Positions 15,844 through 26,529 of a DNA stretch of 62,405 bases are shown piece by piece (position 1 is the stretch's first letter; every line of letters begins with the position of its first letter). Where the stretch lies: NCBI GenBank assembly GCA_947453145.1, contig CANGFA010000015.1, forward strand, positions 1 to 62,405, read 5' to 3'. The translations under genes and the position numbers were made by a program. The DNA is from Bacteroidota bacterium (lineage in GTDB: Bacteria > Bacteroidota > Bacteroidia > Chitinophagales > Chitinophagaceae). The notes under the pieces were generated by a model. It was not told where the DNA came from. It saw nothing but the letters and a program-made list of their open reading frames with translations, and searched no databases.

Positions 15844-17136
15844 CTAATTATTTTTAGGACCCTTCATGGTGGATGGGATAGGTTGCAAGATGGGTTTTAA
15901 AACATTTAGTTTTCCGTCAATGCTTTTTTCATCATATTCTAGTCCTAAAATTTTTGCAACAATTGGATACACATTTACATTTTCAAAACCATCAATGCTT
16001 AACCCTTTTTTAAATGCAGGACCCCAGGCCATAAATGTGGCACGCATATCAGGATGGTGGTTGTCAAATCCGTGTTTGCCCAATGTTGTTTTACGGTTCG
16101 AAAAGTTAAAAGGTCTAGGTAAATGAGGTACTACAATAAAATCGCCTAAACGATTATACACATCGTCTGATTTTTTGTAATGCCAGTAGTCAGGGGTCTC
16201 GTCTAATTTATATACCGAAACAGCAGTGTCTTTTTTAAGCCCTTCATAGGTAGATTCCAATTTAGATGCATCTTTTGCATATACATGAATTAATGCATCT
16301 CCCCAAGGCACACGCATGGCAGCCGTATCAATGGCTTTTGGCATGGCAATGGTATTTTCAACATCTACTTTTGTCATTCCATGATCGGATACAAAAATAT
16401 AGTTGATAGGTAAATTTAAGGTTGCTAATTCGGCTTGTAAGGCATTTATACTACTGTCTACAAATTTTACAGCAGCGGCAACATGTATATCGTTAGGTCC
16501 ATAAGTATGTGCTTCGTGATCTACTTCTGGGAAATAAAAGGTAATCATATGTGGACGTTGGTCTTCCGGTAAACTAAGCCAATCTTTCACAGCCTTAATT
16601 CTGCTTGCAATACTAATTTTATCATTGTACTTATAATAGTAAGTAGGTCTTGTATTTTGAATATCTGCCTCAGAGCCTACCCAATAAAAACTAGCAGATA
16701 ACATTTTTTGTTTCTCCGCCAGCACCCATAATGGAGTACCACCATACCATTTACCTTCACCTACCATTTTTGTGTTACCCATACTATATTGTAAACCCGA
16801 AGTTTTATCAAAGTAAGTATTGTCCACTAAACCATGATGAGAAGGATACATCCCTGTAGCAATGGTATAATGATTTGGGAAAGTTAAGGATGGAAAAGAA
16901 GGTGTCATGAATTTTGCGCGCACTCCATTAGTGGAAGCGGTCTTTAAAAAACTAGCGTCGTATAATTCTGTAAAGTCCGAACGAAAGCCGTCCGCTGAAA
17001 TTAAAATAACATAGGGTTTATTGAATTGACTTTTGTCATTTTTTCTTCCTTCAATGATTTTTTGTGTTGTGTCTTGTGCAAAAATTACATTTGCAATGAA
17101 CAATACAAATAAGAGACTAGTTAATTTTTGGAACAT
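15844..17136 (-). CDS. ENPP-like nucleotide pyrophosphatase/phosphodiesterase
   Basis: A 430-residue alkaline-phosphatase-superfamily enzyme with a signal peptide (MFQKLTSLLFVLFIANVIFA/Q). Metal-site residues are visible: D49 in ISADGFRSDF, the probable nucleophile T85 in PSFPSLTFPNHY, the EVDHEAHTYGP motif, FVSDHGM, and GKHGFDNHHPDMRATFMAWG. This order matches type I phosphodiesterase/nucleotide pyrophosphatases, which cleave phosphodiester or pyrophosphate bonds in nucleotides or lipid head groups with two zinc ions. It acts in the periplasm or outside. Its start overlaps the end of the PAP2 gene by 20 bp, so the two are co-translated; together they could strip phosphate from nucleotides or lipids. 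The exact substrate cannot be told from sequence. Confidence 0.9.
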   Translation of the reverse strand: MFQKLTSLLFVLFIANVIFAQDTTQKIIEGRKNDKSQFNKPYVILISADGFRSDFTELYDASFLKTASTNGVRAKFMTPSFPSLTFPNHYTIATGMYPSHHGLVDNTYFDKTSGLQYSMGNTKMVGEGKWYGGTPLWVLAEKQKMLSASFYWVGSEADIQNTRPTYYYKYNDKISIASRIKAVKDWLSLPEDQRPHMITFYFPEVDHEAHTYGPNDIHVAAAVKFVDSSINALQAELATLNLPINYIFVSDHGMTKVDVENTIAMPKAIDTAAMRVPWGDALIHVYAKDASKLESTYEGLKKDTAVSVYKLDETPDYWHYKKSDDVYNRLGDFIVVPHLPRPFNFSNRKTTLGKHGFDNHHPDMRATFMAWGPAFKKGLSIDGFENVNVYPIVAKILGLEYDEKSIDGKLNVLKPILQPIPSTMKGPKNN

Positions 17137-17746
17137 CTTTTTTTATTTTATTTCTGATATATAAACTTGTTATTACGGTGATGATGGCAACGACAATTCC
17201 ACCTGCTACGTCCAATGGGAAATGTTGCGCTAAATATACCCTTGAGTAGCCACATGCTATTGCATAGATGGCACCCATAATGAGCACCGAATTTTTAGGA
17301 AAAAAGTAAACAGTCACTAAAAAAAAGGTAAACGCAGTGGCGGTATGTCCGGATGGAAAACTATTCCACATATGCATTACTACGCCGTCTACTCTATGAA
17401 TTTGATCTTGTGGAATACCGCTTGCCATGGGTCTGCTAACGGTGTCCCAAATAAAATTTTTAGGAATCTGAGTTAATAGGGTAGAAATTAAAAAATTTAA
17501 AAGGATAAAAACAGCGTCTTTTTTATGGAAACCATAAAAAATTATAAAATAGGGTATCCATCTCGATCCTTCTGCCATATCACTGAAAAAATCAAAGACA
17601 TAATCTCCTATTTTCCCAAAATCCGCATTCAGAAACAAAAAAAGGGTTTCTCGACCAAATAGATAACTAGCTCCAAAAAGGAAAAGGGCCAAACCAAGGC
17701 TTCCACCAATTGCGATCTTAAAGTTTTTGCTATACGTAGCGTACAT
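17117..17746 (-). CDS. PAP2-family membrane phosphatase
   Basis: A 209-residue membrane protein with about five to six helices. The PAP2 signature is present: motif 1 region K-x8-RP (KNFIWDTVSRP), motif 2 PSGHTATAF, and motif 3 SRVYLAQHFPLDVAGG with the catalytic His and Asp. The family removes phosphate from phosphatidate, undecaprenyl pyrophosphate or similar lipids on the outer face of the inner membrane. Spacing in motif 1 is two residues longer than the usual K-x6-RP. It is followed, with a 20-bp overlap, by the ENPP-like gene. The lipid substrate is not predictable. Confidence 0.88.
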   Translation of the reverse strand: MYATYSKNFKIAIGGSLGLALFLFGASYLFGRETLFLFLNADFGKIGDYVFDFFSDMAEGSRWIPYFIIFYGFHKKDAVFILLNFLISTLLTQIPKNFIWDTVSRPMASGIPQDQIHRVDGVVMHMWNSFPSGHTATAFTFFLVTVYFFPKNSVLIMGAIYAIACGYSRVYLAQHFPLDVAGGIVVAIITVITSLYIRNKIKKDVPKIN

Positions 17747-17843
17747 ATTTGAAAAGAGGTCTTATTGGACCTAAAAATACATAATGTTTATAGCTTAGAG
17801 TAAACTAATTATTTAAAAGGTTGTTATAACTTTACAAATACCC

Positions 17844-20681
17844 ATGAGCAAAGAAAACGACCAAATAAAAATAGTAGGCGCCCGAGAGCATAATCTTAAG
17901 AATTTTGATATTTCTATCCCTAAAAACCAATTAGTTGTATTTACAGGGGTGAGTGGAAGTGGTAAATCGTCTTTAGCATTTGACACCTTATACAATGAGG
18001 GTCAGCGCAGGTACATGGAAAGTTTTAGTGCTTATGCCCGCCAATTTATGGGGGATATGGAACGTCCGGATGTAGATCAAATTTCGGGTCTCTCACCAGT
18101 AATTGCTATTGAGCAAAAAACGACCAATAAAAATCCAAGGTCAACGGTAGGAACGGTGACAGAATTGTATGACTTTTTGAGATTATTGTATGCACGTGTA
18201 GGAAAAGCGTATAGTTATAATACGGGTAAGCCCATGGTGAAATTTTCGGAAGCAGAGATTGTACAAAATATATTCACGAAGTTTAAGGATAAGAAAATTA
18301 ATTTGTTGGCACCGGTCGTGCGTGGAAGAAAAGGGCATTATAGAGAATTATTTGAAGAGATACGTAAAAAAGGATTTGTTAAAGCTAGAGTGGACGGAGA
18401 GATTATTGAGTTAAGACCAAAATTCCAAGTAGATAGATATAAGATTCATGATATTGAAATTGTAGTGGATCGAATCCCTGTAACGGATGCGATGAAAACA
18501 AGGTTGGGGGAGAGTGTTGCCCAGTGTTTAAAAATGGGTAACGATTTAATGTTCTTGTTAGAAGAAGGTAAAACAAAAGTGGTTCAATTTTCAAAGCAAT
18601 TAATGTGTTTGGAAACAGGATTAAGTTATGAGGAACCGTCGCCAAATAGTTTTTCTTTTAATAGTCCCTATGGTGCTTGCCCAGTTTGTAAGGGGCTGGG
18701 TAATGTATATGCGATTGATTTAAATTTAATCATGCCGGATCAAACGCTAAGCATTAATGCGGGAGGTTTGCAGCCACTAGGCGAGGCAAGGGAGGCAAGT
18801 GTATTTACGCAAGTAAAACAGTTTGCAAGAAAATATAAAATTAATTTAGATAAATCCATCAAGGATTTAACCAAGGAGCAATTGGATTTAATTTTATTTG
18901 GGGACCAAAATATAACCAGTTCTTTGAACTTAGATTTAGATGATGAAAACATTCCAGATACCTATACAGGAAGTTATGAAGGAATTGTGTCTATGTTAAA
19001 ACGTTGGTTTACCTCTTCACAAAGTACCGATCATTTAAAAGGTTGGGTGGAAAGTTTTATGGAACTAAATACCTGTTCGGCTTGCGAGGGTGCAAAGCTT
19101 AGAAAGGAAAGTTTATGGTTTAAAGTAAATGATCAAAATATTGCAGCTTTAAACGATATGCACTTAAATGATTTGCAAAAATGGTTTTTGGAGCTACCTA
19201 AAAAGTTGGATAAAAAAGATTCGCAAATAGCATCAGGCATTTTAAAAGAAATTGATGATCGTATTTCCTTTTTAATGAATGTGGGACTTTCCTATTTGTC
19301 TTTAAGTCGCCCCTCAAAATCCTTAAGTGGAGGAGAGTCGCAACGCATTCGTTTGGCTACTCAAATTGGATCACAATTACAGGGTATCACTTATATTTTA
19401 GACGAGCCTAGTATTGGGTTGCATCAAAGAGACAATCAACGTTTAATTACTGCATTAAAACAATTAAGGGATATTGGTAACACGGTATTAGTGGTAGAAC
19501 ATGACAAAGATATTATGATGGCATCGGATTACTTGGTTGATATAGGACCAAGAGCGGGTATTCATGGTGGACATATTGTGGCGCAGGGCACACCTAAAGA
19601 GATAGTAAAATCAAAATCAGAAACTGCTTTGTATTTAGCGGGTAAGAAAATGATAGAAGTGCCATCAGAGAGAAGAAAAGGAAATGGTAAATCAATATCT
19701 ATCAAAGGAGCCACAGGAAATACTTTACAAAAAGTAGATTGTGAATTTCCATTAGGAAAATTTATAGTAGTATCTGGAGTAAGCGGAAGTGGGAAATCGA
19801 CTTTAATTAATGAAACACTTTATCCTATTTTATCACAATTCTGTTATCATAGCAAAACAAAACCTATGCCATATAGTAAGGTATCGGGTTTGGAGCATAT
19901 TGATAAAGTTATTGAGATAGATCAGTCGCCTATAGGCCGAACGCCAAGAAGTAATCCAGCAACTTATTGTGGCTTTTTTACAGATATTAGAACCTTATTT
20001 GCGTCAGTGCCTGAAGCAAAAATTAGAGGGTATCAAGCTGGTCGTTTTTCCTTTAATGTAAAAGGAGGAAGATGTGAAGTTTGTGAAGGGGGTGGTATGC
20101 GTGTAATTGAAATGAATTTTTTACCAGATGTTTATGTGCATTGCGAAAAGTGTGGAGGTAAAAGATATAATCGTGAAACCCTAGAAATTAGATACAAAGG
20201 AAAATCTATAAGTGATGTATTAAATATGACCGTGGAAGAAGCTTGTGAATTTTTCCAAGCGGTCCCTTTTATTTATAGAAAAGTAAAAGTATTACAGGAA
20301 GTAGGCTTAGGTTATATCACTTTAGGACAGTCTGCAGTTACCTTAAGTGGAGGGGAAGCGCAACGTGTGAAGTTGGCAACAGAGTTGGGCAAAAAAGATA
20401 CCGGTAAAACTTTTTATATTTTAGATGAACCTACTACAGGTTTGCATTTTCAGGATATTAAATTACTCATTGGCGTTTTGGACCGACTCGTTGAAAGAGG
20501 CAATACCGTTTTAGTGATAGAGCATAATATGGATATAATTAAAGTGGCAGACCATATTATTGACCTAGGTCCTGAGGGGGGAAGTGGTGGTGGTGTCATT
20601 CAGTTTGTTGGAACTCCTGAAGAAATGATTAAAAAATCAAAGTCACATACGGCGAAGTATTTGGAAATAGAAATGCGATAA
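17844..20681 (+). CDS. uvrA: Excinuclease ABC subunit A
   Basis: A 945-residue protein, the normal UvrA length. It has two ABC ATPase domains: Walker A GVSGSGKSSL (~34-43) and GVSGSGKSTL (second half), signatures LSGGESQR and LSGGEAQR, and Walker B YILDEPSIGLH and YILDEPTTGLH. Zinc-finger cysteines are present in CPVCKG/CSACEG and in CEVCEGGG/CEKCGG. UvrA dimers scan DNA for bulky lesions and load UvrB in nucleotide excision repair. TAACTTTA at 17827-17834, just before the start, fits a -7 element with a very short leader. It stands alone on its strand, divergent from the PAP2 gene. Confidence 0.98.
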   Translation: MSKENDQIKIVGAREHNLKNFDISIPKNQLVVFTGVSGSGKSSLAFDTLYNEGQRRYMESFSAYARQFMGDMERPDVDQISGLSPVIAIEQKTTNKNPRSTVGTVTELYDFLRLLYARVGKAYSYNTGKPMVKFSEAEIVQNIFTKFKDKKINLLAPVVRGRKGHYRELFEEIRKKGFVKARVDGEIIELRPKFQVDRYKIHDIEIVVDRIPVTDAMKTRLGESVAQCLKMGNDLMFLLEEGKTKVVQFSKQLMCLETGLSYEEPSPNSFSFNSPYGACPVCKGLGNVYAIDLNLIMPDQTLSINAGGLQPLGEAREASVFTQVKQFARKYKINLDKSIKDLTKEQLDLILFGDQNITSSLNLDLDDENIPDTYTGSYEGIVSMLKRWFTSSQSTDHLKGWVESFMELNTCSACEGAKLRKESLWFKVNDQNIAALNDMHLNDLQKWFLELPKKLDKKDSQIASGILKEIDDRISFLMNVGLSYLSLSRPSKSLSGGESQRIRLATQIGSQLQGITYILDEPSIGLHQRDNQRLITALKQLRDIGNTVLVVEHDKDIMMASDYLVDIGPRAGIHGGHIVAQGTPKEIVKSKSETALYLAGKKMIEVPSERRKGNGKSISIKGATGNTLQKVDCEFPLGKFIVVSGVSGSGKSTLINETLYPILSQFCYHSKTKPMPYSKVSGLEHIDKVIEIDQSPIGRTPRSNPATYCGFFTDIRTLFASVPEAKIRGYQAGRFSFNVKGGRCEVCEGGGMRVIEMNFLPDVYVHCEKCGGKRYNRETLEIRYKGKSISDVLNMTVEEACEFFQAVPFIYRKVKVLQEVGLGYITLGQSAVTLSGGEAQRVKLATELGKKDTGKTFYILDEPTTGLHFQDIKLLIGVLDRLVERGNTVLVIEHNMDIIKVADHIIDLGPEGGSGGGVIQFVGTPEEMIKKSKSHTAKYLEIEMR

Positions 20682-20749
20682 GTAACATTATCCAAAGAAT
20701 ACTAATACTTTGTAAACTAACATGAAATTGTAGGGATAAACGAATGAAA

Positions 20750-21211
20750 CTATTTTCTGATCATGGGTATATGTTCAATCTCGTCCTCGTAATACATTTC
20801 ACCCGCTTGCTCAAATCCTTGTTCATTATAAAATTTCTTCAGGTATAATTGTGCGCCAATTTTAATTGGATGCTTTCCAAATAATCTTTCACATTCAGCA
20901 ATGGAGTATTGCATGAGTTCCTTACCTGCACCAATACCTCTATGTCTTGGGGAACCTACTACGCGACCAATACTTTGATAGCCGGGATAACTTTGGTCCA
21001 CATCAAACAATCGGGTAGTGGCAATTAATTCATCATTCATCCAGCCCATGATATGATAGGCTTTTTGGTCATTATTGTCCATGTCTAAAAAGACACAATT
21101 TTGTTCTACCACAAACACTTCACTTCTTAATCTTAAAATCGCATAAAGCTCATCCACAGTGAGTTCTGAGAAGTATTTAGTGCTCCATTGAATGTTTGAT
21201 TTCGTTGACAT
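20750..21211 (-). CDS. GNAT acetyltransferase, ElaA-like
   Basis: I choose the internal ATG at 21211 (MSTKSNIQWSTKYFSELT), giving 153 residues. The longer frame to 21280 adds residues unlike the family and would run almost to the divergent FAD enzyme gene. Family marks are ELYAILRLRSEVFVVEQNC near the N-terminus and the acetyl-CoA loop IGRVVGSPRHRGIGAGKELM (R-x-x-G-x-G/A type), then QLYLKKFYNEQGFEQAGE. ElaA proteins are small N-acetyltransferases of unknown physiological substrate. It is convergent with uvrA and divergent from the FAD enzyme, so probably monocistronic. Confidence 0.88.
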   Translation of the reverse strand: MSTKSNIQWSTKYFSELTVDELYAILRLRSEVFVVEQNCVFLDMDNNDQKAYHIMGWMNDELIATTRLFDVDQSYPGYQSIGRVVGSPRHRGIGAGKELMQYSIAECERLFGKHPIKIGAQLYLKKFYNEQGFEQAGEMYYEDEIEHIPMIRK

Positions 21212-21303
21212 ATGTACAAAATTAAGGCTTTGCTCAAACTCTTTGCTATTATTGATGGCAATCCCAATAAATTTTAGCAATTTTGCCCAAATTAATCCCC
21301 AAC

Positions 21304-22788
21304 ATGACTAAGAAAGTAGCCATTATAGGAGCAGGTCCAGCAGGTTTAACTGCTGCTTATTTGTTAGGTAAAGCTAAACAAGAAGTAACGGTTTTTGAAA
21401 AAGATCCACAATATGTTGGAGGTATATCAAGAACTGAATCTTATAAGGGTTATCATTTTGACATTGGGGGTCACCGTTTTTTTTCCAAGTCAAAAGAAGT
21501 AGAGGATTTTTGGACCGAAATTTTAGCTGATGAATTACTAGAGCGTCCAAGAAGCTCACGTATTTTTTATAATAAAAAGTTTTTTGCATATCCATTAGCT
21601 GCATTTGAAGCATTAATGAAGTTGGGTATTTTTGAAAGTTTCTTATGTGTGATGAGTTATTTAAATGCAAAATTATTTCCTGTAAAGGATCCACAAAATT
21701 TTGAGGACTGGGTAACCAATCAGTTTGGTAAACGTTTGTTTAATATTTTCTTTAAAACCTATACCGAAAAAGTATGGGGTATCCCATGTAAAGAAATTTC
21801 TGCCGACTGGGCAGCACAAAGAATTAAAGGGCTTTCGTTAAGTAGTGCAGTTTGGAATGCGTTGTTTAAGCCAAGTGGTAAAAAAAGCAAGGGAGATGTA
21901 ATTAAAACTTTAATTGATTCTTTCCGTTATCCAAAACGTGGACCGGGTATGATGTGGGAAGAATGTGTAGTCAAGAGTAAGGCATTAGGTGTAAAAATAG
22001 AAATGAACACTGGAGTTAATAAAATTGAACGCCTACAAAATGATACTTGGAATGTACACACAAGCAATGGTTCTGTATTGGAAGGGTTTGATTATGTATT
22101 GTCTTCTGCTCCAATGCGTGAGTTAATTCCTGCAGTAGCACCTTCATTTTCACCCGCAGTTTTACATGCAGCAAGTCAATTAAAATACCGTGACTTTTTA
22201 ACGGTGGTATTAATATGTAAGGACCAAGATGCATTTAATGATAACTGGATTTACATACATGAGCCTAATGTGAAAGTAGGCCGTATCCAAAACTTTAAAT
22301 CATGGAGTCCATATATGGTGCCGGATCCTGAAATGGCATGTTATGGTTTAGAATATTTCTGTTTTGAAGGAGATGGTTTATGGACCAGTAGCAATGAGGA
22401 CTTAATTGCATTAGGTACCAAAGAGATAGATCAAATAGGTTTAACCAAGCCTTCTGCTATTGTGGATGGTTATGTAGTGAGACAACCCAAAGCTTATCCT
22501 GTGTATGATCATGCGTATAAGGATCATTTAAATTTGATACGTGAAGCTATTAAAGAATATAAGGGATTGTATTTAGTAGGCCGTAACGGAATGCATAAAT
22601 ACAATAACCAGGATCACAGTATGATGACTGCAATGCTCGCTGCAAAAAATATTATTGCAGGCAAGGAAGTATATGATTTATGGGACGTGAATGAGGATGC
22701 GGAATACCATGAAGGTGGTGATAGAGGCGCAGCTTCAGGCATTGTAGGTCGTGCAGTTCCAGAAAAGATAAATAAATCTCATTATTAA
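21304..22788 (+). CDS. FAD-dependent oxidoreductase, UDP-galactopyranose-mutase-like
   Basis: I place the start at ATG 21304, directly before the Rossmann motif VAIIGAGPAGLTAAYLLG, giving 494 residues. The FAD site is followed by FEKDPQYVGGISRTESY and FDIGGHRFFSKS, and the C-terminus carries GLYLVGRNGMHKYNNQDHSM, a second FAD-contact region. This layout fits the NAD(P)/FAD-dependent amine-oxidase/UGM-like group often found in cell-envelope glycan loci. The reaction is unknown; a sugar mutase or polyprenol/glycan oxidoreductase role is possible. It overlaps the end of rarA by 4 bp (convergent). Confidence 0.8.
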   Translation: MTKKVAIIGAGPAGLTAAYLLGKAKQEVTVFEKDPQYVGGISRTESYKGYHFDIGGHRFFSKSKEVEDFWTEILADELLERPRSSRIFYNKKFFAYPLAAFEALMKLGIFESFLCVMSYLNAKLFPVKDPQNFEDWVTNQFGKRLFNIFFKTYTEKVWGIPCKEISADWAAQRIKGLSLSSAVWNALFKPSGKKSKGDVIKTLIDSFRYPKRGPGMMWEECVVKSKALGVKIEMNTGVNKIERLQNDTWNVHTSNGSVLEGFDYVLSSAPMRELIPAVAPSFSPAVLHAASQLKYRDFLTVVLICKDQDAFNDNWIYIHEPNVKVGRIQNFKSWSPYMVPDPEMACYGLEYFCFEGDGLWTSSNEDLIALGTKEIDQIGLTKPSAIVDGYVVRQPKAYPVYDHAYKDHLNLIREAIKEYKGLYLVGRNGMHKYNNQDHSMMTAMLAAKNIIAGKEVYDLWDVNEDAEYHEGGDRGAASGIVGRAVPEKINKSHY

Positions 22789-24065
22789 TAACCGTACTTG
22801 CCTTTCCAACGCTCATGCAAGAACTTCTTAAGTTCTTCCTCTCTTGCATTTTTTTGGGGCACATATAAAGTAGTACCCTTAATTTCATCCGGTAAGTATT
22901 CTTGCTCTAAGAAATTATTTTCACCTAAATGGGAGTATTGATAATCCTTTCCATAATCCATGTCCTTCATTAATTTAGTAGGCGCATTGCGTAAATGCAA
23001 GGGAACGGGAAGGTTACCCGTTTTCTGCACCATGGCAAGTCCTTTTGCAATAGCTTCATAAGATGCGTTACTTTTTGCAGAGCTCGCTAAATAAATAGCA
23101 CATTGGGAAAGGATGATTCTACTTTCTGGATAGCCAATTTTATTCACTGCATCAAAGCAATTGTTGGCTAATAGGAGTGCATTGGGGTTTGCATTACCAA
23201 TATCTTCACTTGCAAAAATAAGCATACGCCTTGCGATGAATTTTACATCCTCACCACCGGCAATCATTCTTGATAACCAATATATAGCCCCGTTGGGATC
23301 TGAACCTCGCATGCTTTTTATAAAGGCCGAAATAATATCGTAATGCTGCTCTCCGTTTTTATCATATAATGCAATATTGGTTTGTGCCACTTGCATCACC
23401 CAATCATCCGTTACAACTAAAGGTTCATTGTTTTTATGAGTTCCTATCAATGCCTCAACGGATAGCTCTAATAAATTTAATAGTTTTCTACCATCGCCAC
23501 CTGATAATTGAAATAAGGCTTCCGTTTCTTTTAATTCAATTTCATGGTTTGTAAACAGCGTATCTTTTTCAACTGCTTGTTGCACCAATTTTTCTAATCC
23601 AGTTCTGTCCAATGCTTTTAAAATAAATACTTGGCAACGACTTAGCAAGGCGCTATTCACTTCAAAACTTGGATTTTCGGTTGTGGCGCCAATCAAAGTA
23701 ATGATTCCTTTTTCTACTGCACCTAATAATGCATCCTGTTGGCCTTTATTAAAACGGTGAATCTCGTCAATAAATAAAATAGCGCCATTTTTGGACTTGG
23801 CTTCTTCTATGACCTCTCTTAATTCTTTCACACCACTACTAATGGCACTTAGTTGGTAATAGGCACTATTAAATGTAGTTGCAATAATGGTTGCAAGGGT
23901 AGTTTTGCCTACACCTGGAGGGCCCCATAAAATCATGGAAGGGACTTTTCCTTTTTGAATGGATTTTTGCAGAACACTATTTTCTCCGGACAAATGTTCC
24001 TGCCCCACTAAATCGGAAAGTGTTTGGGGACGTAAACGTTCTGCTAATGGGGCGGCCTGCTTCAT
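22785..24065 (-). CDS. rarA: Replication-associated recombination protein A (RarA/MgsA)
   Basis: A 426-residue AAA+ ATPase. It opens with [20 protein letters not shown], then Walker [13 protein letters not shown], the Walker [20 protein letters not shown] block, sensor 1 [20 protein letters not shown], and the RarA-specific C-terminal region [18 protein letters not shown] ... [16 protein letters not shown]. RarA acts at stalled replication forks and interacts with SSB. Length and motifs match the full family. The 3' end overlaps the FAD enzyme gene by 4 bp. Confidence 0.96.
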   Translation of the reverse strand: MKQAAPLAERLRPQTLSDLVGQEHLSGENSVLQKSIQKGKVPSMILWGPPGVGKTTLATIIATTFNSAYYQLSAISSGVKELREVIEEAKSKNGAILFIDEIHRFNKGQQDALLGAVEKGIITLIGATTENPSFEVNSALLSRCQVFILKALDRTGLEKLVQQAVEKDTLFTNHEIELKETEALFQLSGGDGRKLLNLLELSVEALIGTHKNNEPLVVTDDWVMQVAQTNIALYDKNGEQHYDIISAFIKSMRGSDPNGAIYWLSRMIAGGEDVKFIARRMLIFASEDIGNANPNALLLANNCFDAVNKIGYPESRIILSQCAIYLASSAKSNASYEAIAKGLAMVQKTGNLPVPLHLRNAPTKLMKDMDYGKDYQYSHLGENNFLEQEYLPDEIKGTTLYVPQKNAREEELKKFLHERWKGKYGY

Positions 24066-24113
24066 TGTATAAATTTACACCATTGAAATTTAATGAAGTC
24101 TTTTTTAATGAAT

Positions 24114-24629
24114 TTAATTAGAGCTTACTTCAAAAAGGTCTTCATGCTTTTTTAACAAGCGCAAAGTGATCAGCACATGAAAAAAACAAATTAATCCTGT
24201 AATAATAAAAAATACACAAGTTCCTTTAATTACAGACTGGGCCATTTTTTTGAAAGCTTCTTGAGAATATCCGGGCTGTTGAGTAGACATATCACTCATG
24301 GCTTTCATGGTTTCATCTAAATTATTGTTTAAAAGATAAACCGATTGTGAAATTAATAAAACAGCAAAGAATAAACTCACAAAAGCGTTTACTTTCATAA
24401 AATCCTTTAAAGATTTTTTCATTTGCAGATTTTGTTCAACACCTTGTTTATAAAATTTAAAACTTGTAAAAGTATACATTACAAAACAAGCAATAATAAA
24501 CACCCCAAATAATCCACTTGGATTTGCTAATGAAATCATTAAAATAATTAAATCTAAAAAGCCAAATAAAAGGGCAATTGGAATTAATATGTAGGTGAAT
24601 ACTTTATACAGTTTCAAATTATCTAACAT
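24114..24629 (-). CDS. Four-helix membrane protein of unknown function
   Basis: A 171-residue protein that I do not recognise. Hydrophobic segments suggest four membrane helices: near residues 10-32 (VFTYILIPIALLFGFLDLII), 38-56, 75-98 and 135-158 (GTCVFFIITGLICFFHVLIT). A polar loop between helices 3 and 4 holds DETMKAMSDMSTQQPGYS. It starts 4 bp after the aspS stop and runs in the same direction, so it is probably co-transcribed with aspS and ahead of rarA. Confidence 0.7.
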   Translation of the reverse strand: MLDNLKLYKVFTYILIPIALLFGFLDLIILMISLANPSGLFGVFIIACFVMYTFTSFKFYKQGVEQNLQMKKSLKDFMKVNAFVSLFFAVLLISQSVYLLNNNLDETMKAMSDMSTQQPGYSQEAFKKMAQSVIKGTCVFFIITGLICFFHVLITLRLLKKHEDLFEVSSN

Positions 24630-24633
24630 GAAC

Positions 24634-26460
24634 TTATTTTAAATTTAATTTGATATGCAATTCTTCGAATTGTTTATTGTCAATACTGCTTGGCGCATCT
24701 AACATAACGTCGCGACCACTATTGTTTTTAGGAAAGGCAATAAAGTCTCTAATACTTTCGCTGCCACCTAATAATGCACATAAGCGGTCAAATCCAAAAG
24801 CAATACCACCATGCGGAGGAGCTCCATATTCAAAGGCGCCTAATAAGAAACCAAATTTATGTTGTGCTTCCTCTGGACTCATTCCTAAAGCCGCAAACAT
24901 TTTCTCTTGCAATGCTCTTTGGAAAATACGAATAGAACCACCACCAATTTCATTACCATTTAATACCATGTCATAGGCGTTGGCCTTGATATTTGCATAA
25001 GGATGTTGTAGGTATTTGGCTGCGTCTTTAATTTCAGGAGCATTGTTAATCATAATATCAATATGATCAGGTTTAGGAGAAGTGAATGGATGGTGCCTAG
25101 CTACCCATCGGTTGCCTTCCTCATCGTATTCAAATAATGGGAAGTCTAATACCCATAACAATTTGAATTCATCTTCTTTACGGAAGCCTAATTGCTTTCC
25201 TAATTCCATCCGTAAATCACTAATGGCTTTACGCGTTCTTTCTTCCGCACCTGCTAATATTAACACCAAGTCACCCGCTTTCGCATTGGCTGCTGTTGCA
25301 ATAGCTTTTAATTTATCTTCTGAATAGAATTTATCTACACTACTTTTAAAAGTACCATCGGTATTACATTTAATAAATACCAATCCCTTCATGCCAATTT
25401 GCGGACGCTTTACCCACTCGGTTAATTCGTCTGTTTGCTTACGGGTGAATTCACTACAACCTGGGGCAGCAATGGCAATTACTGTTTCGGCTTCATCAAA
25501 TACTTTAAACTCCACGCCGTTAATTAAAGTTGCTTGGTCATTTTTGTCTGAGAATACGTGCCCAGGTTTTTTTAAATTGCACAATTCCATACCAAAGCGA
25601 ATATCTGGTTTATCATTACCATAATTCCACATGGCATCTTCCCATGTAATTCTTTGTACGGTCTCGGTATAGTCAATATTTTTAACGTCTTTAAAAATGC
25701 TTTTAATTAAACCTTCAAACATATTTAAAATGTCTTCTTGTTCAACGAAGCTCATCTCACAGTCAATCTGTGTAAACTCTGGTTGACGATCGGCTCTTAA
25801 ATCCTCGTCTCTAAAACATTTTACGATTTGGTAGTAACGGTCGTAACCACTTACCATTAATAATTGTTTGAAAGTTTGAGGAGATTGGGGTAGGGCATAA
25901 AACTCACCCGCATTCATTCTGCTTGGTACCACAAAGTCACGCGCACCCTCGGGGGTAGACTTAATTAAAAAAGGAGTTTCAATATCCATGAACCCTTTTT
26001 CATGTAAATAGTTTCTTGTTGCACGGTTAACGCTATAACGTAATTCAATATTCTTTTTAACTGCGTTTCTTCTTAAATCTAAAAAACGGTATTTCATTCT
26101 AATATCGTCGCCACCGTCCGTATCGTCTTGAATGGTAAATGGAGGAACAATAGAAGCATTTAATATTTTAAACTCGGCTACTTTAATTTCTACTTCACCA
26201 GTTGGGATATTTAAATTTTTATTAGAACGCTCAATAACGGTTCCTTTAACTTGTAACACAAACTCACGACCTAACGGTTGAGCATCGAGTTGTTGTTGCA
26301 ATTCTTCGCCTAATAATAACTGTGTAATTCCATAACGGTCTCTTAAATCCACAAAAGTAATGGCACCGAATTTACGAATGGTTTGTACCCATCCAGCTAG
26401 GGTAACTTCTTGACCTACAAATTGGATATTTAAGGCTCCACAATGGTGTGTTCGATACAT
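24634..26460 (-). CDS. aspS: Aspartyl-tRNA synthetase
   Basis: A 608-residue class II synthetase of the long bacterial type. The N-terminal OB anticodon-binding domain ([20 protein letters not shown]) is followed by FLDLRRN, class II motif 2 ([18 protein letters not shown]), the bacterial GAD-type insert in the middle, and motif 3 ([16 protein letters not shown]). It charges tRNA-Asp with aspartate in the cytoplasm. Whether it also charges tRNA-Asn cannot be decided here. It is divergent from the MFS gene (69-bp gap). Confidence 0.97.
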   Translation of the reverse strand: MYRTHHCGALNIQFVGQEVTLAGWVQTIRKFGAITFVDLRDRYGITQLLLGEELQQQLDAQPLGREFVLQVKGTVIERSNKNLNIPTGEVEIKVAEFKILNASIVPPFTIQDDTDGGDDIRMKYRFLDLRRNAVKKNIELRYSVNRATRNYLHEKGFMDIETPFLIKSTPEGARDFVVPSRMNAGEFYALPQSPQTFKQLLMVSGYDRYYQIVKCFRDEDLRADRQPEFTQIDCEMSFVEQEDILNMFEGLIKSIFKDVKNIDYTETVQRITWEDAMWNYGNDKPDIRFGMELCNLKKPGHVFSDKNDQATLINGVEFKVFDEAETVIAIAAPGCSEFTRKQTDELTEWVKRPQIGMKGLVFIKCNTDGTFKSSVDKFYSEDKLKAIATAANAKAGDLVLILAGAEERTRKAISDLRMELGKQLGFRKEDEFKLLWVLDFPLFEYDEEGNRWVARHHPFTSPKPDHIDIMINNAPEIKDAAKYLQHPYANIKANAYDMVLNGNEIGGGSIRIFQRALQEKMFAALGMSPEEAQHKFGFLLGAFEYGAPPHGGIAFGFDRLCALLGGSESIRDFIAFPKNNSGRDVMLDAPSSIDNKQFEELHIKLNLK

Positions 26461-26529
26461 ATAAAACTATTAAAATATGATAGGACTGCAAATATAATCC
26501 AATTCCTAGAAAAACCCCATCTTTGCGCT

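Noticed and set aside
26430..26529. Longer N-terminus for the MFS transporter (from 26443)
   Set aside because: It would overlap the aspS start and adds a non-family sequence; ATG 26530 fits the transporter.
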